Source: Chamaelirium japonicum (Eukaryota > Streptophyta > Magnoliopsida > Liliales > Melanthiaceae). From it: 64,000 nucleotides of DNA. Below are positions 1 through 10,215 of this stretch, in pieces. The notes under the pieces were generated by a model. The model worked only from the letters and a program-made list of their open reading frames with translations. It did no database searches and had not been told where the DNA came from. The translations under genes were made by a program, and so were the position numbers. Position 1 is the stretch's first letter; every line of letters begins with the position of its first letter. The stretch is from positions 992,001-1,056,000 of the forward strand of contig CANTAL010000020.1 in assembly GCA_947650365.1 (NCBI GenBank), in the 5' to 3' direction.

Positions 1-559
1 TTCGACAGGCTCGAACTGGTGGTAAGTGCATCTTGCTCGAAGGATCATCTGAATTGCATCTTCAGAATAATTCTAACTCTTTGTTCATTTGCAGAACTCA
101 GCTTGTTTGAAAATCGCAAGCAAGCTCTCCAGGAAGGCAGGAGAACGGGAAGCCGCCTCCGAGGTGACCCGTTTGACAACTGAACTGAAGGCTGTGAGCG
201 AGGAAAGAGATGGGCTGAGGGAGCTTCTGAGTTCAAAGAAACAATCTCTCAAGGCCAAGATCGAGGATCTCCGCAAGGGGAAGCTGGAGATCAAGGGGCT
301 GCAGGATCGTTGCGAGGCGCAGAGTCACGAGCTTGAATCCTTAAAGAATCGACTCTCCAAGGTTGAGGACGTGTCCTGCGGTCGCACTATCGAGATCAAG
401 GAGCTGAAGGAACAACTTGCTACTCAGCACGCTGCCTTCACTGCCAGAGAGGAGACTTCCAAGAAGGCACTGGAGCATGCGCTGTCTGAATGCAAGGTTT
501 ACAAGGAAACAGCTGAGAAGGCGGCAGAAGCACTCAGGGTACACGTCAGCAGTGTCTGA
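1..559 (+). CDS. Coiled-coil ORF antisense to the retrotransposon (spliced, 5' partial)
   Basis: The downstream exon (95-559, stop TGA 557-559) encodes about 154 residues, almost all charged alpha-helix with heptad-like spacing, so a coiled coil is likely. No ATG opens this frame. Instead GTAAGT at 22-27 and a pyrimidine-rich tract ending TTTGCAG at 94 bound a 73-nt GT-AG intron, and the seven codons at 1-21 join exon 2 in phase 0. The gene therefore begins left of the window. It is antisense to gag-pol and lies between pol and the expected 3' LTR, where Tat elements often carry an antisense extra ORF, some with the domain called putative gypsy-type transposon (Pfam Transposase_28). Only the helical C-terminal part is seen, so that domain cannot be confirmed. 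A host gene for a coiled-coil protein is the less likely alternative. Confidence 0.65.
22..94 (+). other. Predicted GT-AG intron in the antisense ORF
   Basis: The donor is G|GTAAGT at 21/22 and the acceptor is TTTGCAG|AA at 94/95. The length is 73 nt, near the minimum for plant introns. The reading frame is kept across the junction without a stop, which is the main support. Confidence 0.6.
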
Positions 560-831
560 TCTTCGAAAACTTCGGTTGCGAGCAAGCCTCGTGGCGATTC
601 TGAAGGAGAGAAGTCACGTGCTCCAAGCGTAGCCAAACCCTGATGTATTTCTACCTTTTCTTTGTTGTTCACACTTGTAATCTCTTGACATGTAGCAGTT
701 CATCATTGTACTTGGCAAATTTTGATAATAATAGAAATCTTTTTGGGTATTTGAAAATTGGATGTCTCTTGAGTTGAATGCCTTTGAATCTTATGTTCTG
801 GATAGCATTAGCATAGATACAATCTTTTGAA
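560..831. other. 3' flank of the antisense ORF, no other gene seen
   Basis: This AT-rich stretch follows the stop at 559 and holds several TGTA and AATAA-like motifs around 660-740 of the kind seen in plant 3' ends. It probably contains the antisense transcript's 3' UTR. No RNA gene or domain is visible. Confidence 0.4.
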
Positions 832-1150
832 TGTAAGGGATCGAGTCGCAATTCAAGCACCCAAACTTATTGCAACTTGAAAATTGAAACTTGAATTCGT
901 ATAACACTTGAATGTGAGGGGTTGAGTCGCAACTCAAGCACCCAAACCTGTTAAACGATGTAGAAATTGATTGAAATTGAATATTGAAATTTGAAAGTCA
1001 GTTTAACATTTGCCAGTAAGGGGTTGAGTCGCAACTCTAACACCCAAACTTGTTAAAAGACTTGGTAACTTGAATATGGTCAGTTTTTAACATTTGCTAG
1101 TAAGGGGTTGAGTCGCAACTCTAACTCCCCAACTTGTTAAAAGACCTGGT
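832..1150. repeat. Tandem repeat in the retrotransposon 3' region, about four copies of 80-100 bp
   Basis: The phrase GGGGTTGAGTCGCAACTC (copy 1 differs slightly) recurs with its GAGTCGCAA core at about 844, 924, 1026 and 1110, each time followed by CACCCAAACTTGTTAAA-like sequence. Each copy carries a stem: TTGAGT and ACTCAA around a CGCA loop in copy 2, with weaker versions in the others. Tat and Ogre elements are known for variable tandem repeats in this untranslated region, which can seed satellite DNA. The stretch 1151-1257 up to the pol stop holds nothing else. Confidence 0.8.
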
Positions 1151-1257
1151 AATTTGAATATAGATAACTTGAAACTGCTTCAGAAGTTGAATTGAAAAGC
1201 TGAACACTGGCACATTTGAAGACTTGAAAGAGATCTTTATTCATCACATAATTTACA

Positions 1258-4200
1258 TCAAGGATAGAACAGCTTGAGGTGTCTAGAATTCCAAGCTCGT
1301 GGCAACCTATCTCCTTCTGGTGAGATTAGTCGATAGGAGCCTTTGCCTCCAACTGACTCGATGATGTATGGACCTTTCTAGTTGGGAGCAAGTTTCCCAC
1401 TGCTGTGTTCTTTGGTGTTGTAGAAAACTGCTCTGAGAACTAAACTACCCACTGGGAACTGTCTTTTGTAGACTTTCTCGTCGTAGGCTCTTTTGATCTT
1501 CTGCTGGTACTTGGCCACACGAAGTGATGCTTGATCTCGTAATTCTTCGGAGAAGTCTAGATCATTGATCCGAAGTTCTTCATTGATCCCTTCTTCAATG
1601 GCTTTGGTCTTCAAAGTGCTTGATATATTTTCTGTTGGGAGTACTGCTTCCGATCCGTATGTTAGACGAAAGGGTGAGAACCCTGTTGATCTTCTCGGAG
1701 TTGTGCGATACCCCCAAAGAACTTCAGGTAGGACTTGCTCCCACAATCCTTTCTTGTCGCTGAGTTTCTTCTTGAGTATACCAAGTATGGCTCTATTTGA
1801 GGCTTCAGCTTGGCCATTGCATTGAGGATATCTTGGAGTTGAATAGAATAGCTTGATACCGTTGTTAAGGCAGAACTCTCGAAATTTGTCGGAATCAAAT
1901 TGAGCTCCATTGTCAGCAACGAGAATTTAAGGTGTACCAAATCTTGAGAAGATGTTGTGCCGAATGAATTTGATCACTTCATCGTCAGTCTCTCGGAAGA
2001 GGGGCACAGCTTCAACCCATTTGGTGAAGTAATCTGTGGCCAGCAATAGATACTTCTTCTTGCTCGGAGTTGGAGGGAAAGGACCTAAGAAATCTAACCC
2101 CCACTGATGGAATGGCCAGGGACTAGATAGTTGATGAAGTTCATCTGCAGGGAGATGGATAGCTCGAGCGTGTCTTTGGCATGGCTCACATCTTTGAACT
2201 ATTTGTTGAGCATCCCTTGCCATTGTTGGCCAGTAGTATCCTTGTAGCTTCGTCTTGGCTTCAAGAGATCTTCCTCCCGAATGATTTCCACAAGCTCCAG
2301 AGTGGATATCAATCAGGATTGCCTGCGCTTGCTCAGGACCAAGGCATTTGAGTAACATCCCATTGTGAGATTTGAAGTATAGATCCTCTCCTTGAATAGT
2401 GTAACAAGGGAGCTTCCTTTGAAGTCTTCGGGCTTGATTTGGATCTTCGGGCATTTTGCCATGCTTGAAGAAATCAAAGATTGATCGTCTCCAGTCTTCA
2501 GGCTCATTTGTAGTAGTAGTGAGGTTCAATGCAAGTTGATCTCCACCCCCAGATCTCTTTGTAGTAGCGAGGATCTGTTGATCGGGGATGGTCTTGGGCA
2601 CTTCTTGATAATCAATCTGTATTTGCCTTCCTCCGAGTGAGTCTCCAAGAACTGAGGCAGCATTGGCTAAGGCATCTGCTTCTCGGTTCTCTGCTCTTGG
2701 AATTTGAATGAATTCAGTATTAGTAAAACGTTGTTGAAGACGTCGTACTAAGGCCAAATAGAGTTGCATTCTTTCTTCACGAGCTGTGTATTCTCCATTG
2801 ATTTGCCTTATGATCAATTGGGAGTCGCTGTAGACGATGATTCGATCTACCCCCAGGGATTCCGCCATTTCGAGTCCGGAAATGAGTGCTTCGTATTCGG
2901 CTTCGTTGTTGGTGGCGGTGAATCCGAGGAGAGTGGCCTTCTGAAGATGATCAAGTTCAGGGGATACCAAGACTATCCCAGTTCCTGAACCGATCGCGCT
3001 TGAAGCTCCATCAGTGTATAGCTTCCATGGAGGAGTTGCAGCGATAGCTTCGAGACTTGGATCAATTCTTGTTGCAAGGTTGATCGGAGTATTGTTCTCA
3101 TCTTCTAAGCGCATGTCGACATCTTCTTCCCAAGTGATGGGGTCTTCAACTGGAAAATCAGCTAGAAAATCAGCAACAGCTTGACCTTTAATGGAAGTGC
3201 GAGATTTGAACTGAATCCCCAGAGCACTCATTTCGATCACCCATTTGGTCATTCGACCAGCTCGACCAGCTTTGTCAATGATATCTTTGAGTGAGTGTTT
3301 TGAAATGACAGTGATCTGGTGGGAGACGAAGTATGGTTGGAGACGACGCGATGCAGTGAGTAAGGCCAGGATGACCTTCTCAGTTTTTGAATAGCGAGTT
3401 TCAGCCGGAAGAAGAGTGTGGCTGATATAGTAGACTGGATGCTCAAAGCCTTCTCTTCTACTGACTAAGACTGCACTGATTGCTTGATCAGTTACGGCGA
3501 GATAGAGCCATAAGTCTTCTTTTGGCAATAGAGCAGTCAGGATAGGAGCTTGCACCAGATATTTCTTGATGCTTTGAAATGCTTCTTCACAGATTGGACT
3601 CCAGCCAGATGTATCCGCCTTTCGTAGTTTGTCGAAGAGGGGTTTGCACTTGTCGGAAGATTTTGAGATGAATCGATTGAGTGCTGCTAACCTTCCAGTG
3701 AGGCGTTGAACTTCTTTTCGATTTGTAGGTGAAGGCATATCGATGATGGCTCGAATTTGATCGGGATTGGCTTCAATACCCCTCCTGGTCACAAGATGAC
3801 CCAGGAATTTGCCAGATTGAACTCCGAAAGCGCACTTGGCTGGGTTGAGCTTCATACGATATTTTCGAAGAACTTGAAAGGTTTCTGCCAGATCAAAAAG
3901 GTGCTTGCTCCGAATGGAACTCTTGGTGAGGAGATCATCGACGTAGACTTCGACGTTGCGACCGATCTGATCTTCGAACATTTTTGTAACTAACCTTTGA
4001 TAGGTAGATCCAGCATTTTTGAGGCCGAATGGCATTACATTGTAGCAGTAGAGACCTCGGCTAGTCACGAAGAAAGTCTTCTCTTGATCGTCTGGATGAA
4101 GTGGAATTTGATTATATCCAGAATACCCATCCATGAAGGACAATAGCTCGTGGCCAGCAGTGGCATCGACGAGTCTATCGATCCTTGGCATGGGAAATGG

Positions 4201-4731
4201 GTCTTTGGGGCAAGCCTTGTTGAGGTTGGTGAAGTCGATACAGACTCGGACTTTCCCATTCTTCTTTAGAACAGTAACAATGTTAGAGATCCAAGTAGGA
4301 TACTCTACTTCACGGATGAAACCTGCTGCGAGTAGCTTGGTGATTTCTTCTTGAACAGCAACTTGCAGCTCTGGCCGGATGGTGCATGGCTTTTGCTTGA
4401 CAGGCTTCATTTCTTCTTTGATTGCAAGTCGATGGCAAGCGTCATCTGGATTGATACCAGGCATGTCTTCGAAACACCAGGCGAAGACGTCGATATTGGA
4501 CTGGAGGAAGGATACCATGTCTTGCGCTTCTGCGTCGCTAAGACCGGTACCAATAAATGTTTGTCGAGGGAGATCTCCACTGCCAATGTTGATAGGGATG
4601 ATTTCTTCAATTGAAGGTGATGTTTCCCATTCGATTGGTGGAGGTTCGGTCAGCGGAATCTCCTTTGATTGCTATTTGGAAGAGGGACCAGTTTCATCTC
4701 GTGGCCGCTTTGGAGGAGCAATGTTGATCTT
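1258..4731 (-). pseudogene. pol: pol: RT, two RNase H domains and integrase, broken by nonsense codons
   Basis: The longest open piece is 4518-1927 (863 aa). RT has the Asp in FMDGYSG (about residue 130), MPFGLKNA (162-169) and YVDD (192-195). A gypsy-type RNase H (about 336-440) keeps the first Asp, but the usual Glu and a later Asp are replaced in TEKVILAL and SKHSL, so it is vestigial. The archaeal-type RNase H (about 498-622) has D503, E541, D565 and D615. Integrase shows the HHCC finger (H739, H746, C777, C780) and its first Asp in WGLDFLGP. A TAA at 1927-1929 then separates it from the second Asp (1912-1914) and the Glu (1804-1806), which are correctly spaced for D35E. Other stops are TAG at 4672-4674 and TAG at 1378-1380. 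The natural end is TGA at 1258-1260. The frame is continuous with gag. Confidence 0.9.
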
Positions 4732-7140
4732 TCAATCTGTTTTAGCCGCAGCAGCCTCACAAGACCTTCCAGCTTGTTGATCACCTCGAATGCAGACGAT
4801 GCCTTCTCCTGTTGCAAACTTGAGAAGTTGGTGATAAGAAGAGGAGATGGCATTGATCTGGTGGAGGAATGGTCGCCCAAGGATGGCGTTGTAGCTAGAC
4901 ATTCCTTCGACGATTGCAAATCTCACCGAGACTCGAGTCTCTCGGCTGAGGTCGATGGTAAATCTGGACTCGCCCACCGTGATGCTTTGTTCACCGTTGA
5001 AACCAGTGATCACCGTTGGAACGACGTCAAGGCTTTGATACTTATGTCCCAGGCGTTTGAAACAGTCTGAGAACATAATGTCGATAGAGCTTCCGGTGTC
5101 GATGAGGATTCGATTGACGGTGCTTCCGTCGATAATGAGTTTCAAGACGAGGGGGTCTCGATGTGGAGTATGGACTCCTTGAAGATCGGTGTCGTTGAAG
5201 ACGATTGATGGCCAAGCAAGACCTTCGATGGGTTTCTCGATCCAGGTATCTTCTTTGCTCGCAGTAGAACGAGCGTGGAAGATGCGTCGAACTTGGCGAT
5301 CCACCTCTTTCCCAGTCAGACTTTGGTTGTGCAATGTTCCATGAATACCAAAAACATTGGCATTCACAGAGGTAGTTTGCCGGTTTGAGGAGATTTGATG
5401 TATCCAACACACTTCTTTCCCCTTTGCAGAGGTCCGATGTTGATCGTGTCCGCCTTTGACGAACTCTTGAAGATGGCCTTCTCGCAATAGGTCTTCAAGA
5501 TGGAATTTCAGCCGAAAACACCGATCGGTGGAATGGCCGTGACTTCGATGGAAGTCGCAGTTTACTGTTTTGTCTGCTGTGAATTTGGAATTCGGCTGAA
5601 GAGGATTAGGCCTCCGAACGAACTCTTCATGTTGAATGCGGTCGAGTATCTGTTCGACCGGCATATTCCACTCGGTGAAAGTGGTCTTCGTTGGAGATCG
5701 ACGTCCATCATTCTTTGATCTTTTGTTGGCCGGAGGGGCTGTTACTTCAGTGTTGTGAGCCTTTGCAGCATACTTAGGAGCTTCTCTTTCAGCAGGCCTT
5801 CGTTTAGTTTCTCGCCCTTTCCGAGCGACTTGATCGTCTTCCACCTCAATCTCTCTCTGAATTCGGTCAAACATTGCACCCAGAGAAGGAGGGGGATTGC
5901 GGATAAAGTCGTTATAGATGTGTAGATCGAAGCGGAGAGCGTTCTGGAAAGCTAACATGATGGCTTCATCATCCAGATGTCTTCCAGAGAGAGCAGCATG
6001 CTCATTGCGAAACCTCCTCGTGAAGCTGCGGAGAGTCTCGTCTGCACCCATCCTCAGTCGGTAGAGAGAGTCGAGTTTCTTCTCTGGCTTTAGATTGAGT
6101 TGATAGTGCTGCACAAAGAGGTTAGCCAAAACACCGAACTGGGTGATAGACCCAGCTCGGAGATTGTGATACCAGTCGAGTGAAGGCTCATCAAGACTTC
6201 CCGCGAAGGTGCGGCAGAGCACGTTGTTTTCCTCTTCGTGTGGTGTTAGAGCTTGCTTGAAAGCAAGTATATGGAGGCTTGGATCTCCTCTAATACAGTT
6301 GAATTTGGGGAGGATAGGAGTTCTCCATCCTCTTGGAAAGGTGGTCTCGAAGAGACTTCGATGTAGAGGCCCGGCAGAGGAGTAACCGTCCCTACGACCG
6401 TGTCCTCGACCTAGAGGTGGGTCAAGAGGCAAGATCGCAAGGTCTTGCTCGGGCATTGAAGTATTTGCCGGTTGGAGTCGATGTCGAAGGTCCGATCCAA
6501 GTCCACGTTGAAGTGGAATGGACGGGGAAACTCGGCTTTTCGAAGGACCGCCTTTCATTTGGTGCCTCCTTGGTGCATTGAGATTTGATGGAGCCTTCTT
6601 GTCGCAGTTGCGGCCGGAAGACGACTGGGAAGACTCGTCATCAAGGCGATCCCAAACACTTTGCTTCCAAGGAGCAGCAGAGGGAGTTGGGTCGCGTCGA
6701 ATCCTCTCGAGGGCAGCAGTGCCCATTGATCTCCGTTGCTCGGAGTGGATTGAGCGTTGTGGAAGATTGATCCTCTCGCTTGCAGAGGGGATAGGAAGAG
6801 TGATTCCAGCCTCAGAGGCTGCCTTCTTCAGAGCATCCCTCTCAGCAGTGAGGGTGGCATTCTGCTTTGCCAATTGGAGCAGCTGGAAGTCGACTGCCGA
6901 AATTTGGTAGGTTGATGGAGGGTCTTCAGCTGGAGCTGGTGTTGTTTGTCCAATCGACTGTCGCGCGGGGTGGGCGATAGGTCGATCGACAGATCTGCCG
7001 CTCCCTGAACGAACCCCCATCTCGGGGACAGCAAGGGGCTGTCCGAAGTTGAGCCTTTGACTCATTGAACGAGTCTCAGGACGAGGTTGTTGTTGAGTGT
7101 TACTTCCTTCTGGTTGACCTTGATGTTTCGTCCTCGCCAT
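4732..7140 (-). pseudogene. gag: gag and aspartic protease portion of the polyprotein
   Basis: The ATG is at 7138-7140, 135 bp inside the primer binding site, and 802 codons follow. The first 270 residues are low-complexity and Arg/Ser/Pro/Gln-rich. The capsid-like retrotransposon gag core lies at about 275-410, with the LDWYHNL and FTRRFRNEHAAL stretches. A zinc-knuckle variant C-x2-H-x3-GH-x4-C lies at about 528-541. The protease has its active-site DTGSS at about 681-685 and the ILGRP flap-side motif at about 753-757. The frame stops at a TGA (4732-4734) but continues in phase into pol, so gag and pol were one polyprotein, as is usual for Tat elements. The stop could in principle be read through, but a second stop 57 bp on argues that it is a mutation. 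Confidence 0.88.
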
Positions 7141-7275
7141 TCAGAGAGCGAAAGGTGCAACGAGAGTGCCGTTCAGTTGTCTGATCAACCGAGAGAGCGA
7201 GGAAGTTTGACTATCAAGATCAGTTGCAGGTTCAACCGATCAAGTAGTAGCGGAGAGTTGGACTTTTTGATCGGA

Positions 7276-7292
7276 TCCCACAGACGGCGCCA
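7276..7292 (-). promoter_or_regulatory. Primer binding site of the Tat element
   Basis: On the minus strand TGGCGCCGTCTGTGGGA begins three bases inside the LTR end (CCCCAACA). It starts with the TGG that pairs with a tRNA 3' CCA. From memory the rest fits the 3' end of a plant tRNA beginning GCCGTCT, possibly tRNA-Lys, but tRNA-Arg has also been assigned to related elements and I cannot decide. The leader between this site and the gag ATG (7141-7275) holds no other signal. Confidence 0.8.
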
Positions 7293-7695
7293 TACTGTTG
7301 GGGAAAATCTTCGTGCCGACCCGAAGACTCTCGCAGCACCAGTCAATTGAAGTTGAAGCTGACGTCGAAGATCGTTGGTCGATCTGTTGATCGAAGTTGA
7401 AGTCTTTGATATGTAAACAGAGATGCAATCAGAGAGATTATTGACACAAGGTGTGATCTCGGAGTTCAGCCGAAGCCTACGTCTCCGTGCTATAGGGAGC
7501 AACCCGAATTCACTAACACTTATGCTGGATTGATCTCGACAGGCCGAGTATCACTGTAAACACTGATCTCTTCGAGAGAGAGAAGAAGATCAAAGAGAGG
7601 TGGAAGATGGGAAGTTGGAAATCCCAGAGCTCTGGTTTTTAGAACTGAGAATTCGATCTCTTTAGAATCGATCCTTTTACATTTGAAGACTCTGC

Positions 7696-7703
7696 TATTT
7701 ATA
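7696..7703 (-). promoter_or_regulatory. TATA box of the Tat LTR
   Basis: TATAAATA followed by GC lies on the minus strand, about 400 bp before the LTR end, directly downstream of the 43-bp repeats. Transcription would start near 7665-7670. It is the only consensus TATA in this LTR that I noticed. Confidence 0.6.
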
Positions 7704-7722
7704 GGATTTTCTTGTGGTAAAC

Positions 7723-7915
7723 GGCGGTCTCTGCTGCCGTGTCTGGGGATCCTCCAGGTAAGGCTGGTGGGCTCCGCTGCCGTCTTAGGGGGCCCACCAG
7801 GTAGGGCCGGTGGGTCCCACTGTGGTATTCGGGGGCCCACCAAGCAGGGCTGGTGGGTCCCGCTGTAGTCTTCGGGGGCCCACCAGGCAGGGCCGGTGGG
7901 GCCCGCTGTTTGCAG
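7723..7915 (-). repeat. 43-bp tandem repeats in LTR U3, about 4.5 copies
   Basis: Units begin at 7723 (diverged), 7766, 7809, 7852 and 7895 (partial), spaced exactly 43 bp. Each later unit holds GGGGGCCCACC and GGTGGGTCCC or close variants, which can pair as a hairpin, and each carries GGCCCA, the core of plant site II (TCP-binding) elements. Their position just upstream of the TATA box suggests an enhancer repeat. They are far more GC-rich than the surroundings. Confidence 0.85.
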
Positions 7916-7941
7916 ACTTCTTGCCAAAATTTGCACCCACA

Positions 7942-9379
7942 GACTTCTTCTCTCTTCTCACTTCATTTATCTCTCTGTTCTCTTCTCTCTTCTATCTAAA
8001 TAATTTAATTAAATAATATAATTATTTAATTGAGAGAGAAACTAAGACAGAAGAGAGAGAAGAAGAGAGAAGAGAACAGAGAGATAAATAAAGAGAGAAA
8101 AGAGAAGAAGTCCTACTCCAGTCCATTCGCCATGGGTATAGGTGTGAAATAATAAGAAATCTAAATTCTAATACTACACAAAAGAAAGAGAAGAATAGAT
8201 AAGAGAACGGAGAGATAAACGAAGATAGAAGTGGAGTTTTGGAATTTAGATTTCTTCTTACTTCACACCAATACCCATGGCCAATGGACTGGAGCAAGAC
8301 TTCTTCTCCCTTTCTCTCTTTGTTTATCTCTCTGTTCTCTTCTCACTTCTACCTAAATAATTTAATTAAATAATATAATTATTTAATTGAGAGAGAAACT
8401 AAGACAGAAGAGAGAGAAGAAGAGAGAAGAAAACAGAGAGATAAATAAAGAGAGAAGAGAGAAGAAGTCCTGCTCTAGTCCATTCGCCAAGGGTATAGGT
8501 GTGAACTAGGAAGGAATTAAAATTCTAAAATTACACAGAAGAGAGAGAAGAAGAGAGAAGAGAACGGAGAGATAAATGACGATAGAAGTGGAGTTTTGAA
8601 ATTTAGATTCCTTCTTACTTCACACCTATACCCGTGGACAATGGACTGGAGCAGGACTACTTCTCTCTTCTCTCTTTATTTATCTCTATGTTCTCTTCTT
8701 TTTTCTTCTCTCTTTTCTGTGGAGTTTTGGAATTTAGATTCCTTCTTACTTTACACCTATACCCATGGCCAATGGACTAGAGCAGGACTTCTTCTCTCTT
8801 CTCTCTTTGTTTATCTCTCTATTCTCTTTCTTCTTCTCTCTCTTCAAACTTCGTTTCTCTCTCTGTTTTCTTATGACTGGTCGATTGGACTTGATATTTT
8901 CGTGCTGATAATATGTTGTGAGGTGGGAGAAACAAGAGAATAGAGAGATTTAATTATATTATTAAGAAGTTGAGTTTTGAAATTTAGATTCTTTCTTACT
9001 TCACACCTATACCCGTGGCAATGGACTGGAGTAGTACTTCTTCTCTCTTCTCTCTTCGTTTATCTCTTCGTTCTCTTCTCTTTCTTCTGTCTTCATTTCT
9101 CTCTCTGTTTTCTTGTGACTGGTCGGCTGGGCTCTATATGTTCGTGCTGATAACGTGTAGTTAGATGGGAAAAAAAGAGAGTCGTCAAACATGCCCCACC
9201 CTAAAGGGGACAGATATTATTTATAGGGTAAGCTTACTTAGGGCCTAAGTAATCTATAGGAAAAGGGTCGGATATTATTTATAGGGTAAGTTTACTTAGA
9301 GCCTAAATAATCTATGGCAAACTATAATCCATGGGAAAGATTCGACGGTGGATAGCCATCCCATCGAACGATCTTATAA
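7942..9379. repeat. Array block: foldbacks then reverse units
   Basis: Short reverse pieces (7942-8000, 8235-8345) and forward pieces (8036-8234, 8391-8590) alternate, joined through an AT spacer containing TAATTTAATTAAATAATA (about 7998 and 8355) or the GAAG/TGGAG junction (about 8234, 8590). From 8590 reverse units run on, with conserved sites near 8900 and 9145. At 9200-9330 the TATA/dyad part is duplicated, a marker shared with blocks at 14.6, 29.2 and 59.5 kb. Confidence 0.75.
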
Positions 9380-10215
9380 CATTGTAATGTTTTAAATTTT
9401 TTTAAGGAAAAATATAAATTATTTTTATGATAAAAAATTCGGGTTACCTCATCTTACTTCTTTACTTCCTAATATTTAATTAATTGAATTATTTTAATAA
9501 ATTAAATTATTAAATAATTAAATAATTAAATAAATATTTAAATATCTATTTAATATATAACTAAATTATTTAAATAATTTATTTATTATTTCAATATTAA
9601 AATAAAAAAATATTTTTTTGATTATTTCAAAAAATATTATGTTTTTTTTAAAAATATTTTATTATTTATATGTTTAAATTATTAAATAATTATTTAAATA
9701 ATAAGTAAATAGTTATTGAATTATTTTTTAATTTTATTACATAATTAAATAAATATATATTTTTTAATTTCAATTAATATTTTATATTTTAATAAATTAA
9801 TTATTTAATTATATAATAATATAAGAATTTATTTTATTATTATTTATTTAATAATACAATTATTTATTTTTTTTAGTAAATATTCTATTTAATATATTTA
9901 TTCACTAAATAAGTTTTATAATATTAAAATAATTAACTAATTATTTCATTATTAAAAAATAAAATTATATTTTAAAAAATAACTTATAAAATAAATTAAT
10001 TATATTAATTATATTATTAAATCAATATTTTTTTATTTAATAATTTAAATAATTAAATCTTTATATAATTTAATTATTTAGTAATATAATAATAAATTAA
10101 TAATTAAATAAGTTAAAAATTAAATTTTTTAATCAAAAATAAATTATTATATTATTTAAATTTTTAAATTATTTAATAATTAAATAAATAAATAATTTAG
10201 ATTTAATAAATTATT
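9380..10215. repeat. AT island 1
   Basis: This is about 0.8 kb of almost pure A/T (AAATAATTAAATAATT-type), bordered on the left by TTCGGGTTACCTCATCTTAC and on the right by ATCATCTCAACGTTATTATG. In unit terms it lies upstream of a reverse telo-box/TATA part, so it would be U3-like. No ORF or RNA gene is seen. Confidence 0.75.

Larger units (their letters stand above)
1..7941 (-). mobile_element. Tat-clade Ty3/gypsy LTR retrotransposon, 3' LTR outside the window
   Basis: Read on the minus strand, the parts come in Tat order: 5' LTR (7296-7941), primer binding site (7276-7292), leader, gag-protease-RT-RNaseH-integrase in one frame (7140-1258), tandem-repeat spacer (832-1150), and an ORF on the opposite strand (1-559). 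The clade call rests on a degenerate gypsy RNase H followed by a second, intact archaeal-type RNase H, no visible chromodomain, and the antisense ORF after pol, all known for Tat elements. Four in-frame nonsense codons and no frameshift indicate a fairly young but dead copy. The right edge abuts array sequence in mid-unit, so this is probably a nested insertion. The 3' LTR, polypurine tract and left target-site copy are not in the window. Confidence 0.9.
7296..7941 (-). repeat. 5' LTR of the Tat element
   Basis: The gag-side edge on the plus strand is TGTTGGGGAAAA (the LTR end CCCCAACA on the minus strand). The outer edge is proposed at 7941, where the minus strand would begin TGTGGGTGCAAA, partly matching the inner edge as a short terminal inverted repeat. 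The length is then 646 bp. Beyond 7941 the sequence is array-like (GACTTCTTCTCTCTTC). The LTR holds a TATA box at 7696-7703 and GC-rich 43-bp repeats upstream of it. The outer boundary is inferred because the 3' LTR is missing. Confidence 0.75.

Noticed and set aside
1565-7436. Plus-strand open frames within gag-pol (for example at 4379-4780 and 6518-6910) and frames within the LTR (7520-7936)
   Set aside because: They are shadows opposite or beside the real polyprotein frame and LTR repeats, with no recognisable domain or splice support.
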